From assembly GCA_035578155.1 (NCBI GenBank), contig JAPWDM010000003.1, positions 68,006,142-68,070,141 on the forward strand: a stretch of 64,000 bases of DNA. The letters are read 5' to 3'. Of this stretch, positions 1 through 11,153 are shown piece by piece (positions within the stretch are counted from its first letter, which is position 1; every line of letters starts with the position of its first letter). Below the pieces are notes generated by a model. It was not told where the DNA came from, did no database searches, and worked only from the letters and a program-made list of their open reading frames with translations. Source of the stretch: Brachynemurus nebulosus (taxonomy: Eukaryota; Arthropoda; Insecta; Neuroptera; Myrmeleontidae). The position numbers were made by a program, and so were the translations under genes.

Positions 1-14
1 TATTAATTAATTAA

Positions 15-568
15 TCTATACATATAATAAAATTGTAACGAGACCATTTCTGTACATGGAATATTTTTGGAAAATTGTATTGGTACTGTAAATAGTTATC
101 GATCTAGATATCAAAACAGCGATTTTTAGAATTTTTGTCTGTCTGTCTGTTGACGCATCACGTAAAAACTATTGGACGGATCTTAATAAAATTTGGTGTG
201 ATGATAACTTATTACCTCGGTCAACATCTAAAATACTTTTTACTCCGGGAAAATTTCTCATTCCCACGGGAAAATGGAAAAACCATTTTGAACATGTGCA
301 CACATTAGGCAAAAACTATTGGACCGATTTTAATAAAATTTGGTGTGGTGATAACTTATTACCTAGGGCAACATTTAAGATACTTTTTACTCCGGGAAAA
401 GGTTCCATTTCCAGGGGAAAATGGAAAAACCATTTTGAGCATGTGCATGCATTACACAAAAATTATTATTCTTTATACGTTTTGCATAATTATTTCACTT
501 AATACATATATAATTCTTATTGAGTTTATAACAATGCTTTACGCGAACGACGTCGCGGGTATGGCTAG
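15..568 (+). mobile_element. Non-autonomous Helitron, copy 1
   Basis: The 5' end starts TCTATACATATAAT directly after an A. The 3' end has a short CGCG...CGCG hairpin (CGCGAACGACGTCGCG) followed by CTAG and then a T, the usual Helitron terminus inserted between A and T. There is no terminal inverted repeat. The interior carries two units of a ~143-bp minisatellite (starting near 167 and 310, each with AAAACTATTGG). No RepHel protein is present. The same ends occur in the copy at 38225-39205. Confidence 0.75.
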
Positions 569-679
569 TCAATAAATAAATATGTAATAAACAAACAGTA
601 TTACATATGTATATCAATTCAAAACACATTTATCACAGTGCGTTTCAAAATTCTCACACCAAAACTGGCACAATTTATA

Positions 680-1130
680 TCATTCAAAATATTGCCCGTC
701 GTTTTCTACTACCTTTGACCATATTTCAGGCAGCATACGGATACCGCATTTAAAAAATTCCTCCACTTTTGAGGCGATCCAAGAATCGACACAATTTTTC
801 ATTTCTTCGTTATTAGAAATGAAGTGCTGCTCAGCCAGCTCAAGAGCCATTGATCGGAACAAGTGGTAGGCTGAAGGAGCAATGTATAGTGAATACAGCG
901 GGTGAGGTAGGACATCTCAGTTCAGTGCCTCCAAAGTTTCCTTGACAACTTTGGCAACATGTTGCCGAGCATTGTCATGCTGAGAAAGCAGTAAATGCTG
1001 TTTCGTTGGCACAAAAGTTGACATAGTTGCAGCATAAAAAGTGCGTGTCGTTTACACTTCAACGAAATAACATAATATACTATGAGAGGAAAATGGTGAC
1101 GTTTTAACATGAATATATACATTACAAGAT
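680..1130 (-). pseudogene. Mariner transposase C-terminal remnant
   Basis: On the minus strand the 3' third of a DD34D mariner transposase can be read: HDNARQHVAKVVKETLEAL, a stop, then PHPLYSLYIAPSAYHLFRS, continuing to a stop near 680. The motif HDNAR holds the second catalytic Asp. The third catalytic Asp, normally in the family motif APSDYH, is replaced by Ala (APSAYH). An in-frame TGA lies where the family has Trp. The upstream part is frameshifted and the N-terminal DNA-binding half is absent. This copy is dead. Confidence 0.85.
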
Positions 1131-1298
1131 AGTCCGATGCGATGCAATACTAGTTATGCCATCTTTTGTAAAACCCTCAAAACTTATTTGTACACTTAAT
1201 AATATGTAAAATCATATTTATGAGTAACGAGTGTATTTTACTGATGAAATTTCATATTTAAAATAACAATACAAAATACCATTAAAACGTCGTATGTA

Positions 1299-1874
1299 CA
1301 CACACCGACAGAATTAGCGGAACATACAAAAAATCTGTAAAAATCAAACAAACCATTTAATTTCAAGAAAATATTAATCTTATTTAATTATTCACCTAAA
1401 ATCACATGTTCACAAGTCGATATACCTTTATTTTCAGTAGCAAAACAAGTAACCATATAAAATGGCAAATTTTTGGAATCTTATGTCGTATAAGAATAAT
1501 TTAAGTTAAAGATTATTTAACAAATAGAAAATGAAACACAGCGTTTTAATCCCGCCTGGTCTCCATCAAAGCTTCCATTCGTTTTTCTATACTCAGAATG
1601 ATGTTATCTATAGTTTCCTGGGACAGTCTTTGCCAATCTTCAATTACGGCTGTTTAAAGCTCGACTACATTGAGAAGAAACGGTATTTGAATTCGAAAGT
1701 GACAGACCTCTTAAAAAGAATTGCATCAATAATAAATAAAAACAATTTTATGGAAAGTCAGTTGATTCGTTACTTCAATATTATTTTAAGTAAAAATGAA
1801 AAAAAACCCGCCAACTTTGTTTAATAAATGTTTTTATATTTTTTTTTATGTTCCGCTAATTATGCCGGTGTGTG
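1299..1874 (-). mobile_element. Tc1-like element, internally deleted
   Basis: The terminal inverted repeats start CACACACCG and share AATTAGCGGAACATA. TA dinucleotides flank both ends (1297-1298 and 1875-1876), the Tc1/mariner target duplication. The 576-bp element keeps only the end of a transposase gene on the minus strand. Confidence 0.85.
1546..1686 (-). pseudogene. Tc1-like transposase C-terminus
   Basis: The minus-strand reading NVVEL, stop, TAVIEDWQRLSQETIDNII, then SIEKRMEALMETRRD and a stop matches the C-terminal tail of Tc1 transposases (family pattern W..LS.ETI..LI.SM..R..A). One in-frame TAA lies in the middle. The catalytic DDE part is missing. Confidence 0.75.
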
Positions 1875-2696
1875 TAGTTTGAACTTTAATACACATTTAA
1901 AACATTCGACTTCATAGTTCAGTAGCTAGAGTTTTTCACAATTATCGGGATAAAATATTTCTTGCTTTTCTGTATTTAAATTAGCCTCTAAAAAAATTTC
2001 AATAATAATTTTCAATAAATGATACTATCTCCTACATTGCGTAAGATCCGATTACTATAAACGTAATCAAGTGCGGGTAGGTCACCTAATGTGATGATAG
2101 AAATGACGAAATCATAAGGATTTCGTCATGAGAGCTACGAAACCTTAAAAAATGGACTATAACCGAGCATCATAGAATACTTCAGTGTAATTAGATATTT
2201 AAAAAAAAATCATTAAAACCAGAAATTCGTATCAGAATTTTCAATTTTTTGTTTCATTTGTTACTTTTGACATTTTGAACTTTTGTGTAAAATGTATACG
2301 TTCATAGATTCTCAAGTTCATACAAATACAAAAATTAGTTTGCAACACCTTGTAAGAATGCTAAACAGACGTACATATGTACATAATACCAAAATGTTTT
2401 TAAAGCATGTCATGGATAATTAGCATACGTAATTTTATATATCAATTCATTGGTTTAAGCATTGGCGGCCGATTATAAAATTTTTGATCATTTGAAACCC
2501 TGAGGCTGATTTATCAACAAATTTATTTTTCACTAGTTAGAGATAATTTATTTTTAGAATAAATTCGTTTTTTTTTTCCTTTCGTTAGTTCAATAATTTT
2601 TATTATCAAACTTATCACTCAGAAAGTTTTTGGGGCGACAGATAACTGCAACAGACGAAACTAGTCACTTGTAAAATTTGATGTACATAACAGAAA
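1875..2696. other. Intergenic, upstream of Kazal gene A
   Basis: No gene is seen. A perfect 11-bp hairpin (ATGACGAAATC / GATTTCGTCAT, 5-nt loop) lies at 2103-2129. No clear TATA box was found in the last 100 bp before the gene A start. Confidence 0.5.
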
Positions 2697-4214
2697 ATGT
2701 TCAAGATGACAAAATTGAATACCAAAATTTTATTTTTATTAATTGGTAAATATATTTATTTATTTATTTATTTAATTTTAATTAAACTAGTGACACCTTT
2801 GAGTTTTTGAAAGTGTTTAGAATGGATCATATACTCAAAGTATGAAGCAGTCTAAGACCAGACTAGTGGCGCGGTGACACGGCTGAATTGAATCTAAAAG
2901 TTGCTATGTAATCGCATAAGAAAAGGATTTGACACCAGAACGGCGACACGAGTTATTCGGGACTACATCATTATAGTTGGAAATTGTTGAAAACAGAAGA
3001 TAAATTTTTGGTTGGTTAAATTAATATATATTGATTATTGAGATATAGTAGCATTAACCTACCTGTGGCGCCGCCCTGGTGTTCGACTGTTTCACATTTT
3101 GAAAAAAAATGGTCTGACCATAGACCAATGAACACTATTAGGGGAAGGTAGGGCAATGTGGCCACCCTAAGGTTTGAATTGATATATTTTCTAAACGGTT
3201 TTAATTAATTGATATTTCTTGACATAATACAATTGCAAATTTAATAAAGTCTTTACTTTATAATATACATACGGTTTACATATTCACAGTAATAAAAAAT
3301 TATCAATTATTTCGTAAGTGACAAAATGACCACATTACCCACCTTAGGTAGGTAAAGTGGCATAGTATTATTAATATTAAAAGTTAACATAGATTAAAAC
3401 TGACTTTTTAATTTTTAGATTAAATTACAATTTTTAATCAAAAATATTACACTTTGCTACTAATTAGCAATCATAAAAACAATTTTTAATTCTCCAAAGT
3501 ACTCAGATGGTAACTATTTATTTTTAAAACTCACAAGTAAAATCGCCATCTTCCTCATTGCAACCAGAGCAGACTTCATAGACACATATTTTGCATATCG
3601 TATATCGTATCCAGCCATCTTCTGGTTTTGATTCCGGCCAAAATTCTGATACCACCACTGAATCCACTAGGCCACTTTACCTTTATACATAGTGGGCCAC
3701 ATTACCCAACTTGTTTTCAAAAAAAATATTTGAATTTGAAAAACCCAGTGACAATATACAGTTTGGCCACTAATTATTTTTTGATTTTAAAGGAATCTTT
3801 CTAGCTAATTGCTACGGACAATTGAAAAAAAATTGCGAAAAACCATGCACGTTTGATTATCGACCAGTGTGCGCCAAAAATCAAGAGACAAATCAAATGA
3901 TAACTTATCCAAATTTGTGCACACTAGAACGTGATCAATGCAACAATCCGGCAAAATGGACTTTGGTCGATAGTACAGTTGGTTGTGATAAAATTAAAAT
4001 AACACGATCGAAACGATCACAATTCCGGAATTGTAATCGAAGTTGTGACCATGCGCCAACAGAACCGGTGTGCGCCCTAAGTCCACAGGGCAAATACGAA
4101 AAATTTCGAAGTCCATGCGAATTTAATATTCGCTACTGTAACGACGGTGTCAAATCAACATGGAAAGTTATGCGGGACATGACGGAGTGTGCCAATGTTC
4201 CGAATTATAGTTAA
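2697..4214 (+). CDS. Kazal gene A: secreted two-domain protease inhibitor
   Basis: Exons are 2697-2745 and 3805-4214, joined by a phase-1 GT-AG intron of 1059 bp; the protein is 152 aa. The signal peptide MFKMTKLNTKILFLLIANCY is split by the intron after residue 16. An alternative start is the ATG at 2706. Kazal 1 (C27-C77) has six cysteines with spacing 3-7-15-6-14 and loop CTFDYRPVC, so P1 is Phe (chymotrypsin-like target inferred). Kazal 2 (C93-C145) has an eight-residue loop (CDHAPTEPVC) instead of seven, so inhibitory function is doubtful. The linker holds RSKR, a furin consensus, so the two domains are probably separated on secretion. An AATAAA lies at 4383. The nearest relative in the window is gene B, whose domain 2 shares the long loop and the CEFN(I/V)R(Y/F)C segment. 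It belongs to the Kazal family; the exact target is unknown. Confidence 0.9.
3151..3707 (-). mobile_element. Pogo-like element in the gene A intron
   Basis: Inverted ends GGGCAATGTGGCC and GGGTAATGTGGCCC enclose a remnant of a pogo transposase C-terminal zinc-finger region on the minus strand (3524-3655: DGWIRYTICKICVYEVC, then SGCNEEDGDFTCEF and a stop). This tail matches the Cys/His-rich domain that ends many insect pogo transposases. The exact boundaries are uncertain. Confidence 0.7.
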
Positions 4215-4525
4215 TGTAAATAACAAAATAATATGTATTGTTTATTAAGAAAAAAATGTATATACTATATAGAATTTTAAAAAAATATATTTTAATGACG
4301 AAATCAGCCAAATCGTATTTCAACAAAAATATTTGATAACCCATGAACTGAACTACTTAATTAAGAGGTCAATTCAGTCATAAATAAAGAAATATAAACA
4401 TCATTTTTAGGATATTTTCGTCAAAACCGGCATTCACTTTTTAATGAAACGCATAATTTTTAGAAGGATTTTTAAAGAAAAATAACTTGGTTTGCGATGA
4501 TCACTTCTGCCCGGATTTGAATCTG

Positions 4526-5554
4526 ACAAGGGGAGTATCAAATATGGGAATCACGGATTTGGGAGAAATTAATATATGTTGTAGAATATATTTCTTTGAG
4601 TATTGTAGTAATAATAATAAAGGCCAATGCGGCTTCATTTAGAAATTAAACGCACAAAAAGTTTCGAATAACATATCGTGTTTGATATGTATCAGTTAGT
4701 TGGTATTGTCTGCAACAAGGGCGGCTGGTGGTGTGGTTGGCGTCTGCTATCATGTATGTAACTTTTTTTAATATACAGACGGAAAGGTTCTATGTTCAAA
4801 TCTATGCCTTTGCAACATAAATAATTCTCTTTTCAATTTTTTCAATATTGTACAATGGTCAATTAAATTGACGATGCTACAATTTTTTTTTTTAAATGGA
4901 GATATGGTATTCTTTTTTATGTCATTATTATGCTATAATTATTTTCTGAAAAAAGGAGATATAATATTTTTTGTACATGTTATCATTATATGTAACAGTA
5001 ATTTTATCGTAAATTTTAAAGTATTGAATTTTTTTTACATAAAATTAAAGGGATTTTTATTATAAATTATTTATACTATTTCTAGACATACTTCATTTTA
5101 TCCTTATTTAAAGTAATGGCAGTTGTAAATTTTTTTTATAATAATGACACAAAAAAGAATACCATATCTCCTTCTAAAAAAAATTATAGCATCGTCAATG
5201 TAATTAATTGACCCATTGTACAATATTGAAAAAGTCCAAAAAAAAAAATTAAAATTATTTATGTTGGTAAGGCATAGATTCGAACATAGAACCTTTCCGT
5301 CTGTATATTAAAAAAAGTTACATATAAGAGAGCAGACACTAACCACACCACCAGCCACCTTTGTTGCAGACAATACCAACTAACTGATACATATCAAACG
5401 CGATATGTTATTCGAAATTTTTCGCGCGTTTAATTTTTAAATAAAGCCGCAATGGCCTAAATTGGCCATAACTACAATACTTAGAGAAATTTATTCCACA
5501 ACATATATTAATTTCTCCCAAATCCGTGATTCCCATGTTTGATACTCCCCTTGT
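4526..5554. repeat. 1-kb foldback (long inverted repeat)
   Basis: Two arms of about 400 bp, beginning ACAAGGGGAGTATCAAA and ending in its complement, face each other around a ~200-bp centre near 4930-5135. The arms hold matching landmarks: GACGGAAAGGTTCTATGTTC at left and its complement at right, and CAGTTAGTTGGTATTGTCTG at left and its complement at right. The arms have diverged slightly. Any transcript through it would form a long hairpin RNA. No coding capacity is seen. Confidence 0.9.
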
Positions 5555-6468
5555 GAGTTAAAAAATTTCAACCGATTTATTTTATGTAATAAACTCTCAA
5601 TTTACTGAGTAGACCAAGGATTTTAAAAAATATTCAATTGTGACAAATTCTGGATGTGCAAAGTGAAAATCTATAATTTTGCTAAAAAAACGTAAAAAGA
5701 TTGGTATAAATTCATATAAGTATTATTATTCAAGATGTAGTCACCGATTTTCAAAATGTAGTTTTGAGAAAAATGCGTTTAGAGATTAAAAATTAATTTA
5801 TATAATATCGATAATATGTCTCTTTGTCAAATCTACACTAAATCATTTATTCCCGGCTAATATGATTCTTTTTCAAGCTGTTGAAGCCTCCGAGGAATTG
5901 AGTTCCTGCTAGTGACTTCCCGAAACTTATCGTACGGTCATGTACAAAGTTTTGATATTTCTGTAACATAATCCGTTTGCGTTAGTTTTGTGAAATTTCA
6001 AAATGTTCTAAGTACCTAGGTCGTAAGTAATTCATGATTATTCAGAAAATTTCACATTCACATTCATATTTGTTTTAACTATGACAAATAAAATAAATTG
6101 AAGATTTACATCAGTTCAGTCTGATTTTCTCCCACCCTTCAAAGACACTACGAAGTTTATGGATGCTCGCGCTAATTCTAGATGAGAAATTTAAAATATT
6201 TCGAAATTTATATAGAACTAATATTTTTTAAGACAACTTGGAAAGTAATTTACAACTTGACCAAATATGTTAAAAATTTACATTACATTCAGCGACAAGA
6301 ATTTTTTTATGTTCCGCCTCTGTTTTTACTTGTGTACATGCAATGCAAATTAGCATAAAATACTGATGAATCAACATGTGTTAATCACAAGTAAAAATAC
6401 TACTCAAATTTAAGAGAATAAATTGGTTTGTTGATTGAAAGGCAAAAAAAAAATTGAAAGCAAATAAA
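5555..6468. other. Intergenic, upstream of Kazal gene B
   Basis: No gene is seen. A weak TATA-like CATAAAATA near 6353 is the only promoter candidate before the gene B start. Confidence 0.4.
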
Positions 6469-7232
6469 ATGGAAAAATCAATTTTCCTCTATTTGTTTGG
6501 TAAGCAATTTTTCATGTATCAATCTCAGTTTTTTATATTTATCATATTTCTTTACATTTAATTACGTTTTAATTTAAAAAATTTTTAGTAACATTTTTAT
6601 TTGCAAATTACATCGAGTGTGCTGACGAACCGTGCAATCCTGTGTGTACCCTTGAAGATAAACCCGTCTGTGCCAAAAATCGTGACAATAAACTTCAATC
6701 GTTCCCGAATTTATGTATGTTTAAATATTATCGTTGCACAAATCCGACAGAACGATGGGAAGTGATCGATTTAAAACACGAGTGCACCTGGAGAGAGGCA
6801 CACGGTAAAACACGACGTAATGCACCCGCGCCCCGACCACGTGCCCCAAGTCCAATTTGGGACAAATGTGAACGTGACTGTAGCAACGTGCCTTGGAATC
6901 CCGTATGTGCCAGACACGGCGAGGGAAAGGACGCCACATATATGGAATTTCGAAATTCGTGTGAATTTAATGTACGTTTTTGTGAGACACGCCGTGATAA
7001 ATGGACCGTGTTGCCAGATATAAAACCATGTCAACAAAATAAACAACCAAAGAAATCTCGCCGTCGACGTGGTGTCGATTGCGGAACCGTCTGTAGTCCT
7101 GGTTACGCTCCGATTTGTGCCAAAAATAAGGTGGGCCGCGAACGAACATTCCAAAATCGTTGTAAAATGGACGTGGCGAATTGTAAAAATAAGGAGTGGC
7201 GGGAAGTTCGAAAGGGAAAATGTTTTCATTAA
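6469..7232 (+). CDS. Kazal gene B: secreted three-domain protease inhibitor precursor
   Basis: Exons are 6469-6499 and 6589-7232 with an 89-bp phase-1 intron; the protein is 224 aa. The signal peptide is MEKSIFLYLFVTFLFANYIE, with cleavage likely around residue 22. Kazal 1 (C26-C76) has loop CTLEDKPVC with P1 Leu. Kazal 2 (C104-C158) has an extended loop CSNVPWNPVC like domain 2 of gene A. Kazal 3 (C175-C222) has loop CSPGYAPIC with Pro at P1, which argues against canonical inhibition. Linker 1 contains KTRR and a Pro-rich stretch; linker 2 contains RRRR before GVDC. Both look like proprotein-convertase sites. AATAAA motifs lie at 7339 and 7347, just before an inserted pogo element. The large open frames on the minus strand here are shadows of this exon. 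Confidence 0.93.
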
Positions 7233-7361
7233 GTTTGAAAACTCCGAAATGTTGGTTAACATTGTTTGTTACCGTCAAAAGTATGTCTAGAGTAGCGGTT
7301 ACATCACAGTGACTTTATTTTCAAGGTGACTTAAAATGAATAAATTAATAAAATAAACATA

Positions 7362-8243
7362 GGGTAAGTGCGGGAGAGATGCCGCAGTAGCCATAGTTCG
7401 TCCGTTGATTGATCGATAGCGCTATTAATGGATTATATATTTAAAATAAGTTACTTATTTAAGCTGTATATGGTAACATTTATGTTTAGTCCATCAGTTT
7501 AGTAATTATCCAACTTTTTATTATTGAAAAGTAACTTTTTTAACATAATATTTTATCAAGCATTTAATTCATTAGAATTTTGGAATGTATATTTCATTGT
7601 TTTAATGAAAATGAGTTTTGTTATTAATTTAGGTATGTTTTAAAAGTACTGCATAAAATTTTAGGTTAGAATTCCGCACTATGCTTGCTATAGCAACATG
7701 CGGCATCTATCCCAACAAAAAGGAGAGATGCCGCATCATATTACATGTTAAAAACATAGACTTATATACCTTAATTATGTTTTTTTTTTTTGGACTGTAA
7801 ATTATGCCACGTAAATATAAAAGATCCATTAACGGATCAGGAAGAGCCTTCATATTAGTAAAGATAACGAAAATAATGATGATTGCCTGTGTATTGAATG
7901 TTTTGAAAGGTACTCAGAAACAAAAAAAAGTTGACTGGTTAAGATGTATAAAGTGCCAAAAATGGTTACATATGGCATTCATCATGTATGGAGATGTGTG
8001 TAAAATGCAAAATTTTTAATATGAACTATGCGGCGTCTCACCTTCTTTGATGCGGCATTTCTCCCATAGTAAGAGATGCCGAAATTATGAATCCTTTATG
8101 ACTCAAAATTTAAAATTATTTATAAATAATTTTAAAGAACAATGTTTACGTTTATTGTGTACCAAATTTCAAATCAATTAAATGCATACTTTAAGAATTA
8201 TCAAGTGTTTTCAAAATGTACGGCATCTCTCCCGCATTCACCT
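7362..8243 (+). mobile_element. Internally deleted pogo element
   Basis: TA duplications (7360-7361 and 8244-8245) flank 23-bp inverted ends sharing GCGGGAGAGATGCCG. The motif GCGGCATCTCTCC recurs inside at about 7700, 7730, 8030, 8050 and 8090, possibly as transposase-binding sites. The element sits about 10 bp beyond the last poly(A) signal of gene B. Confidence 0.85.
7804..8019 (+). pseudogene. Pogo transposase N-terminus fused to C-terminus
   Basis: The 71-aa frame starts MPRKYKRS, the typical start of insect pogo transposases. It passes directly into a Cys-rich tail (VDWLRCIKCQKWLHMA), the C-terminal zinc-finger region of that family. The HTH and DDE parts between are missing, so this is the coding scar of an internal deletion, not a host gene. 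Confidence 0.7.
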
Positions 8244-8751
8244 TATTTACAAAAAAAAATTTCTGCATCAACAATTTCTGCATCTTGTAAAACTATAAGT
8301 CTATAAATAAAGTAACTTATTATTCTATTTGAATCTATTTTATTTTTCCCGATTTTCTCTTCTTTCAACGCCTACATTGAAAAACTGACGTCTTAAATTA
8401 CAAGGCAGCAATCAGCATATTAAATTTCAGTTTCTTTAATTATTTAGGTCAAATTCATGCTGTTTTAATTATGGAAGAAATTATTAACATAATTAAAAAT
8501 TTCTTCAATGCATATTGCCTGTATCTAATATCAATTTTTTATTGCACAAACAAAAATTTTGCACTCATCCTTTAATCGTTTCATTTTTTCAGTAAATAAA
8601 TGCTTAATTGCAAAATATTTTTACTCTATATTTTTTTTATATACACGTGCCATTTAGCAAAATTTTATCAACCAAAGTTCATTTAATTTTTATTGCCATT
8701 AGTTTTTAAAAAAATTGTATTTTATGACGTCTTCACATATATTAAATTATT

Positions 8752-9157
8752 TTGTCTACGATTATGACGACTACTATGAAATTGCTTATTTACTGTACAA
8801 AATATTACATATCTAGGAAAGCTACGTTTTACATAAAATTGTGCGTAACTTTGTACTTTATACACGACTGTGTTTAAAGAACCACAGGTTACTACACTTG
8901 TATTAATCTCTGTACTGTATATTGTATTAAATTCTGTATAAAATTTTTACCTAGAAGTGAAGGTTGACATTTCTCTTTAATAATACAATTTTAATGTATT
9001 ATATTCGTATCAAATTTATGTTAGTTTTTCTGAATTTCATATTAGTCGTAGATAAAGTGTAGTATGTAATTTGGTTCTAAGGCATATTACAGACAAACGA
9101 AAAAATTACGCAGAGTCGCTGCGTGGAACTTACAACCTCAATTATGTAATGAAATAT
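8752..9157 (+). repeat. Dispersed repeat flanking gene C, copy 1
   Basis: This resembles 10663-11153 in the same orientation; shared landmarks are CTACTATGAAATTGCTTATT, TTTTTACCTA, ATTTCATATTAGTCGTAG and AAGGCATATTACA. The outer landmarks CGACTACTATGAAATT and its inverted partner near 9033-9052 suggest terminal inverted repeats. The family is not identified. Confidence 0.6.
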
Positions 9158-9680
9158 TAAAGCTCCAAAAACCATTTTTTTTTTTTTTTTGTTAAAAATA
9201 TGAAATTTTAAAATACTCATTAGTGACATTTCATGAAAGAACTTAGCTGTTTTTACCCAAAATTTCCTGATAAGAGTAATTGCTCATTAATTGTGTACTT
9301 TTCGTTAAAATTTCTTTCAAGATATTATAGCTCTTAAAAATTCTATGGGGTTATCTAGACCGCCAGATGCCAGGTAATTTTGGCGAGAGAATAAGCAAGA
9401 AAAAAAGTCATTAGAATTAATTCCTCAAAGTGAGAGAACTGTAGAGTTGTGCATAAACAGATATTCCGGTTACAGAATCTGATTTAAGTAAAGGAGTAAA
9501 TTGCCGAATAAATTATAATCGAAAAGTAGCTAAGTAGTGAAAAAAAAGGTTGAACGCCACTGTTGTAGACTGTTATATAATAAAACCTCATTATTTAAAC
9601 CATTAAAATATTGGAAAAATAATAATTTAATGATTTTTTTGAGACATGTACCAGACTAATTAAGATCCCATTAGCAGTCA

Positions 9681-9710
9681 TATAAAACGATATTCAAAAT
9701 AAACTTCAGG
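9681..9710 (+). promoter_or_regulatory. Core promoter of gene C
   Basis: TATAAAA at 9681 is followed about 25 bp later by TTCAGG, a match to the arthropod initiator TCAG. The start codon is 76 bp downstream of the TATA. Gene E has the same arrangement. Confidence 0.7.
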
Positions 9711-9756
9711 ACTAGTACTCAAAATTTGATTTATACGTTTATTATAAGTTTTCATA

Positions 9757-10129
9757 ATGAAGATATTTGAAGGTCTTTTACTATTAAGTACGTATTTACA
9801 AAATATATTCTAATAATGGCAACATTATAATTTTATTTCATTTTTCAATAGCCATTTTGGTTGCATTTACCACGGCTGATGTAGAAGAACCTGGTACACC
9901 TGAAGCACGTAGTGTTTGCGATTTTAAGTGTACCCATACTTATGAACCTGTGTGCGCTAAAAATTTTTGGAATCGTAAACAAATATTTGCGAACAAGTGC
10001 TTGTTGAATTACGTCCAATGTGTGACTCCGAATGCTGGTTGGAAATTTTTGGAGGACGGTACGTGTGGCCTTAATCGCACGAAACCAGAACTTCAGCAAG
10101 ATAAGGAGACACCGCGAGTGCACAAATAG
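9757..10129 (+). CDS. Kazal gene C: secreted single-domain inhibitor
   Basis: Exons are 9757-9787 and 9852-10129 with a 64-bp phase-1 intron (donor GTACGT); the protein is 102 aa. The signal peptide starts MKIFEGLLLLTILVAFTTA, followed by an acidic, Pro-containing propiece. One Kazal domain (C33-C82) has six cysteines spaced 3-7-14-6-14 and loop CTHTYEPVC, giving P1 His. The hydrophilic C-tail of 20 residues holds one N-glycosylation sequon (NRT). AATAAA lies at 10271. It is the smallest member of the cluster and the simplest model of the ancestral unit. The target protease is unknown. Confidence 0.9.
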
Positions 10130-10662
10130 AAATTGAAAAATAGTTTTAGGCTGCGGTCACACTTGGTGGCGAATATGTGTAATTTGGAAAATGGTGCTTT
10201 ACGCAACAGATTTTTGTTTTAAAGCAAAAATTTATATGTCTCAATCTCTCACGTAATAATAAGCGAACAAAATAAAAAATACGGACGAAGTGGTATTAAC
10301 AGACATTAGTGGTTGAATATGTATAGCATTCATTTAGAATTCCGTAACTATTAGGGCTTTTCGTTAAAATCAAAGGGCTGAATCAAAAATATTTTAACAA
10401 TAAGAAGCATTTTAACGCTTGAAGTATCATATCGTTAAAATTATTTTAACGCTTGAATTTGTTCTACACGTACGACTAGTGCGCAAGAGCAAACGCTTTT
10501 GTTTCAGTTTTTAACACTGACAATTACGTAAGTGCGTACAAGATTAATTCGTTTGCAACGGGACCATCTTCGTTCATTGGCATTGTTTGTTTGTATCAGT
10601 GATTTATGTTACGTACCTGCTTCCAGTGTTATCCCAGCCTTAGCGTAACTGCTAAAAATGTA

Positions 10663-11153
10663 TTTATCTACGACTACCATGAAATTGCTTGTTTATTGTA
10701 CAAAATACTATCTAAGTAAGCTACCTTTTACGTACAGCCATATATCCAGCTGTACAAAAAATGGCCTTTTACACGCACGTACATGAAAAATACCAACGCC
10801 TACTACACTTTTATTAATTCTTACATTATATATTATATATTATACAGTGATATACATATTATACATATTAGAATCTGTACCTACAAAAATTTTACCTAAC
10901 AACTGAATGTTTACGTTTGTTTTTAATAAATTTCAAATACTACATAATTTTAATGTAGATTGTATTTGTAGATTTGTACCAAATTTTTATCGTTTATTGT
11001 GAATTTCATGTTAGTCGTAGACAAGGTATAGTACGTAACTCGGTTGTAAGGCATATTACACATTCGCACAATTACGCACTCGCCACTGCGCGGCTCTTGC
11101 GTAATTTTTTCGCTCGTGTGTAAAGTGTAATATGCAACTTACAACCTCAGTCA
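10663..11153 (+). repeat. Dispersed repeat flanking gene C, copy 2
   Basis: This is the second copy of the 8752-9157 repeat, about 530 bp beyond the gene C stop. Inverted ends TCTACGACTACCATGAAATT (10667) and its partner at 11002-11021 are clearer here. A further inverted pair built on GTTGTAAG and GCATATTACAC spans about 11040-11153. Confidence 0.6.

Larger units (their letters stand above)
8246..9756. other. Intergenic between genes B and C
   Basis: Apart from the repeat at 8752-9157 and the promoter of gene C, no gene or structured element is recognised. The sequence is AT-rich with short homopolymer runs. Confidence 0.4.

Noticed and set aside
6721..7290. Several long open frames on both strands over gene B
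   Set aside because: They are shadows of a GC-richer coding exon; only one frame has the Kazal cysteines and splice-linked signal peptide.
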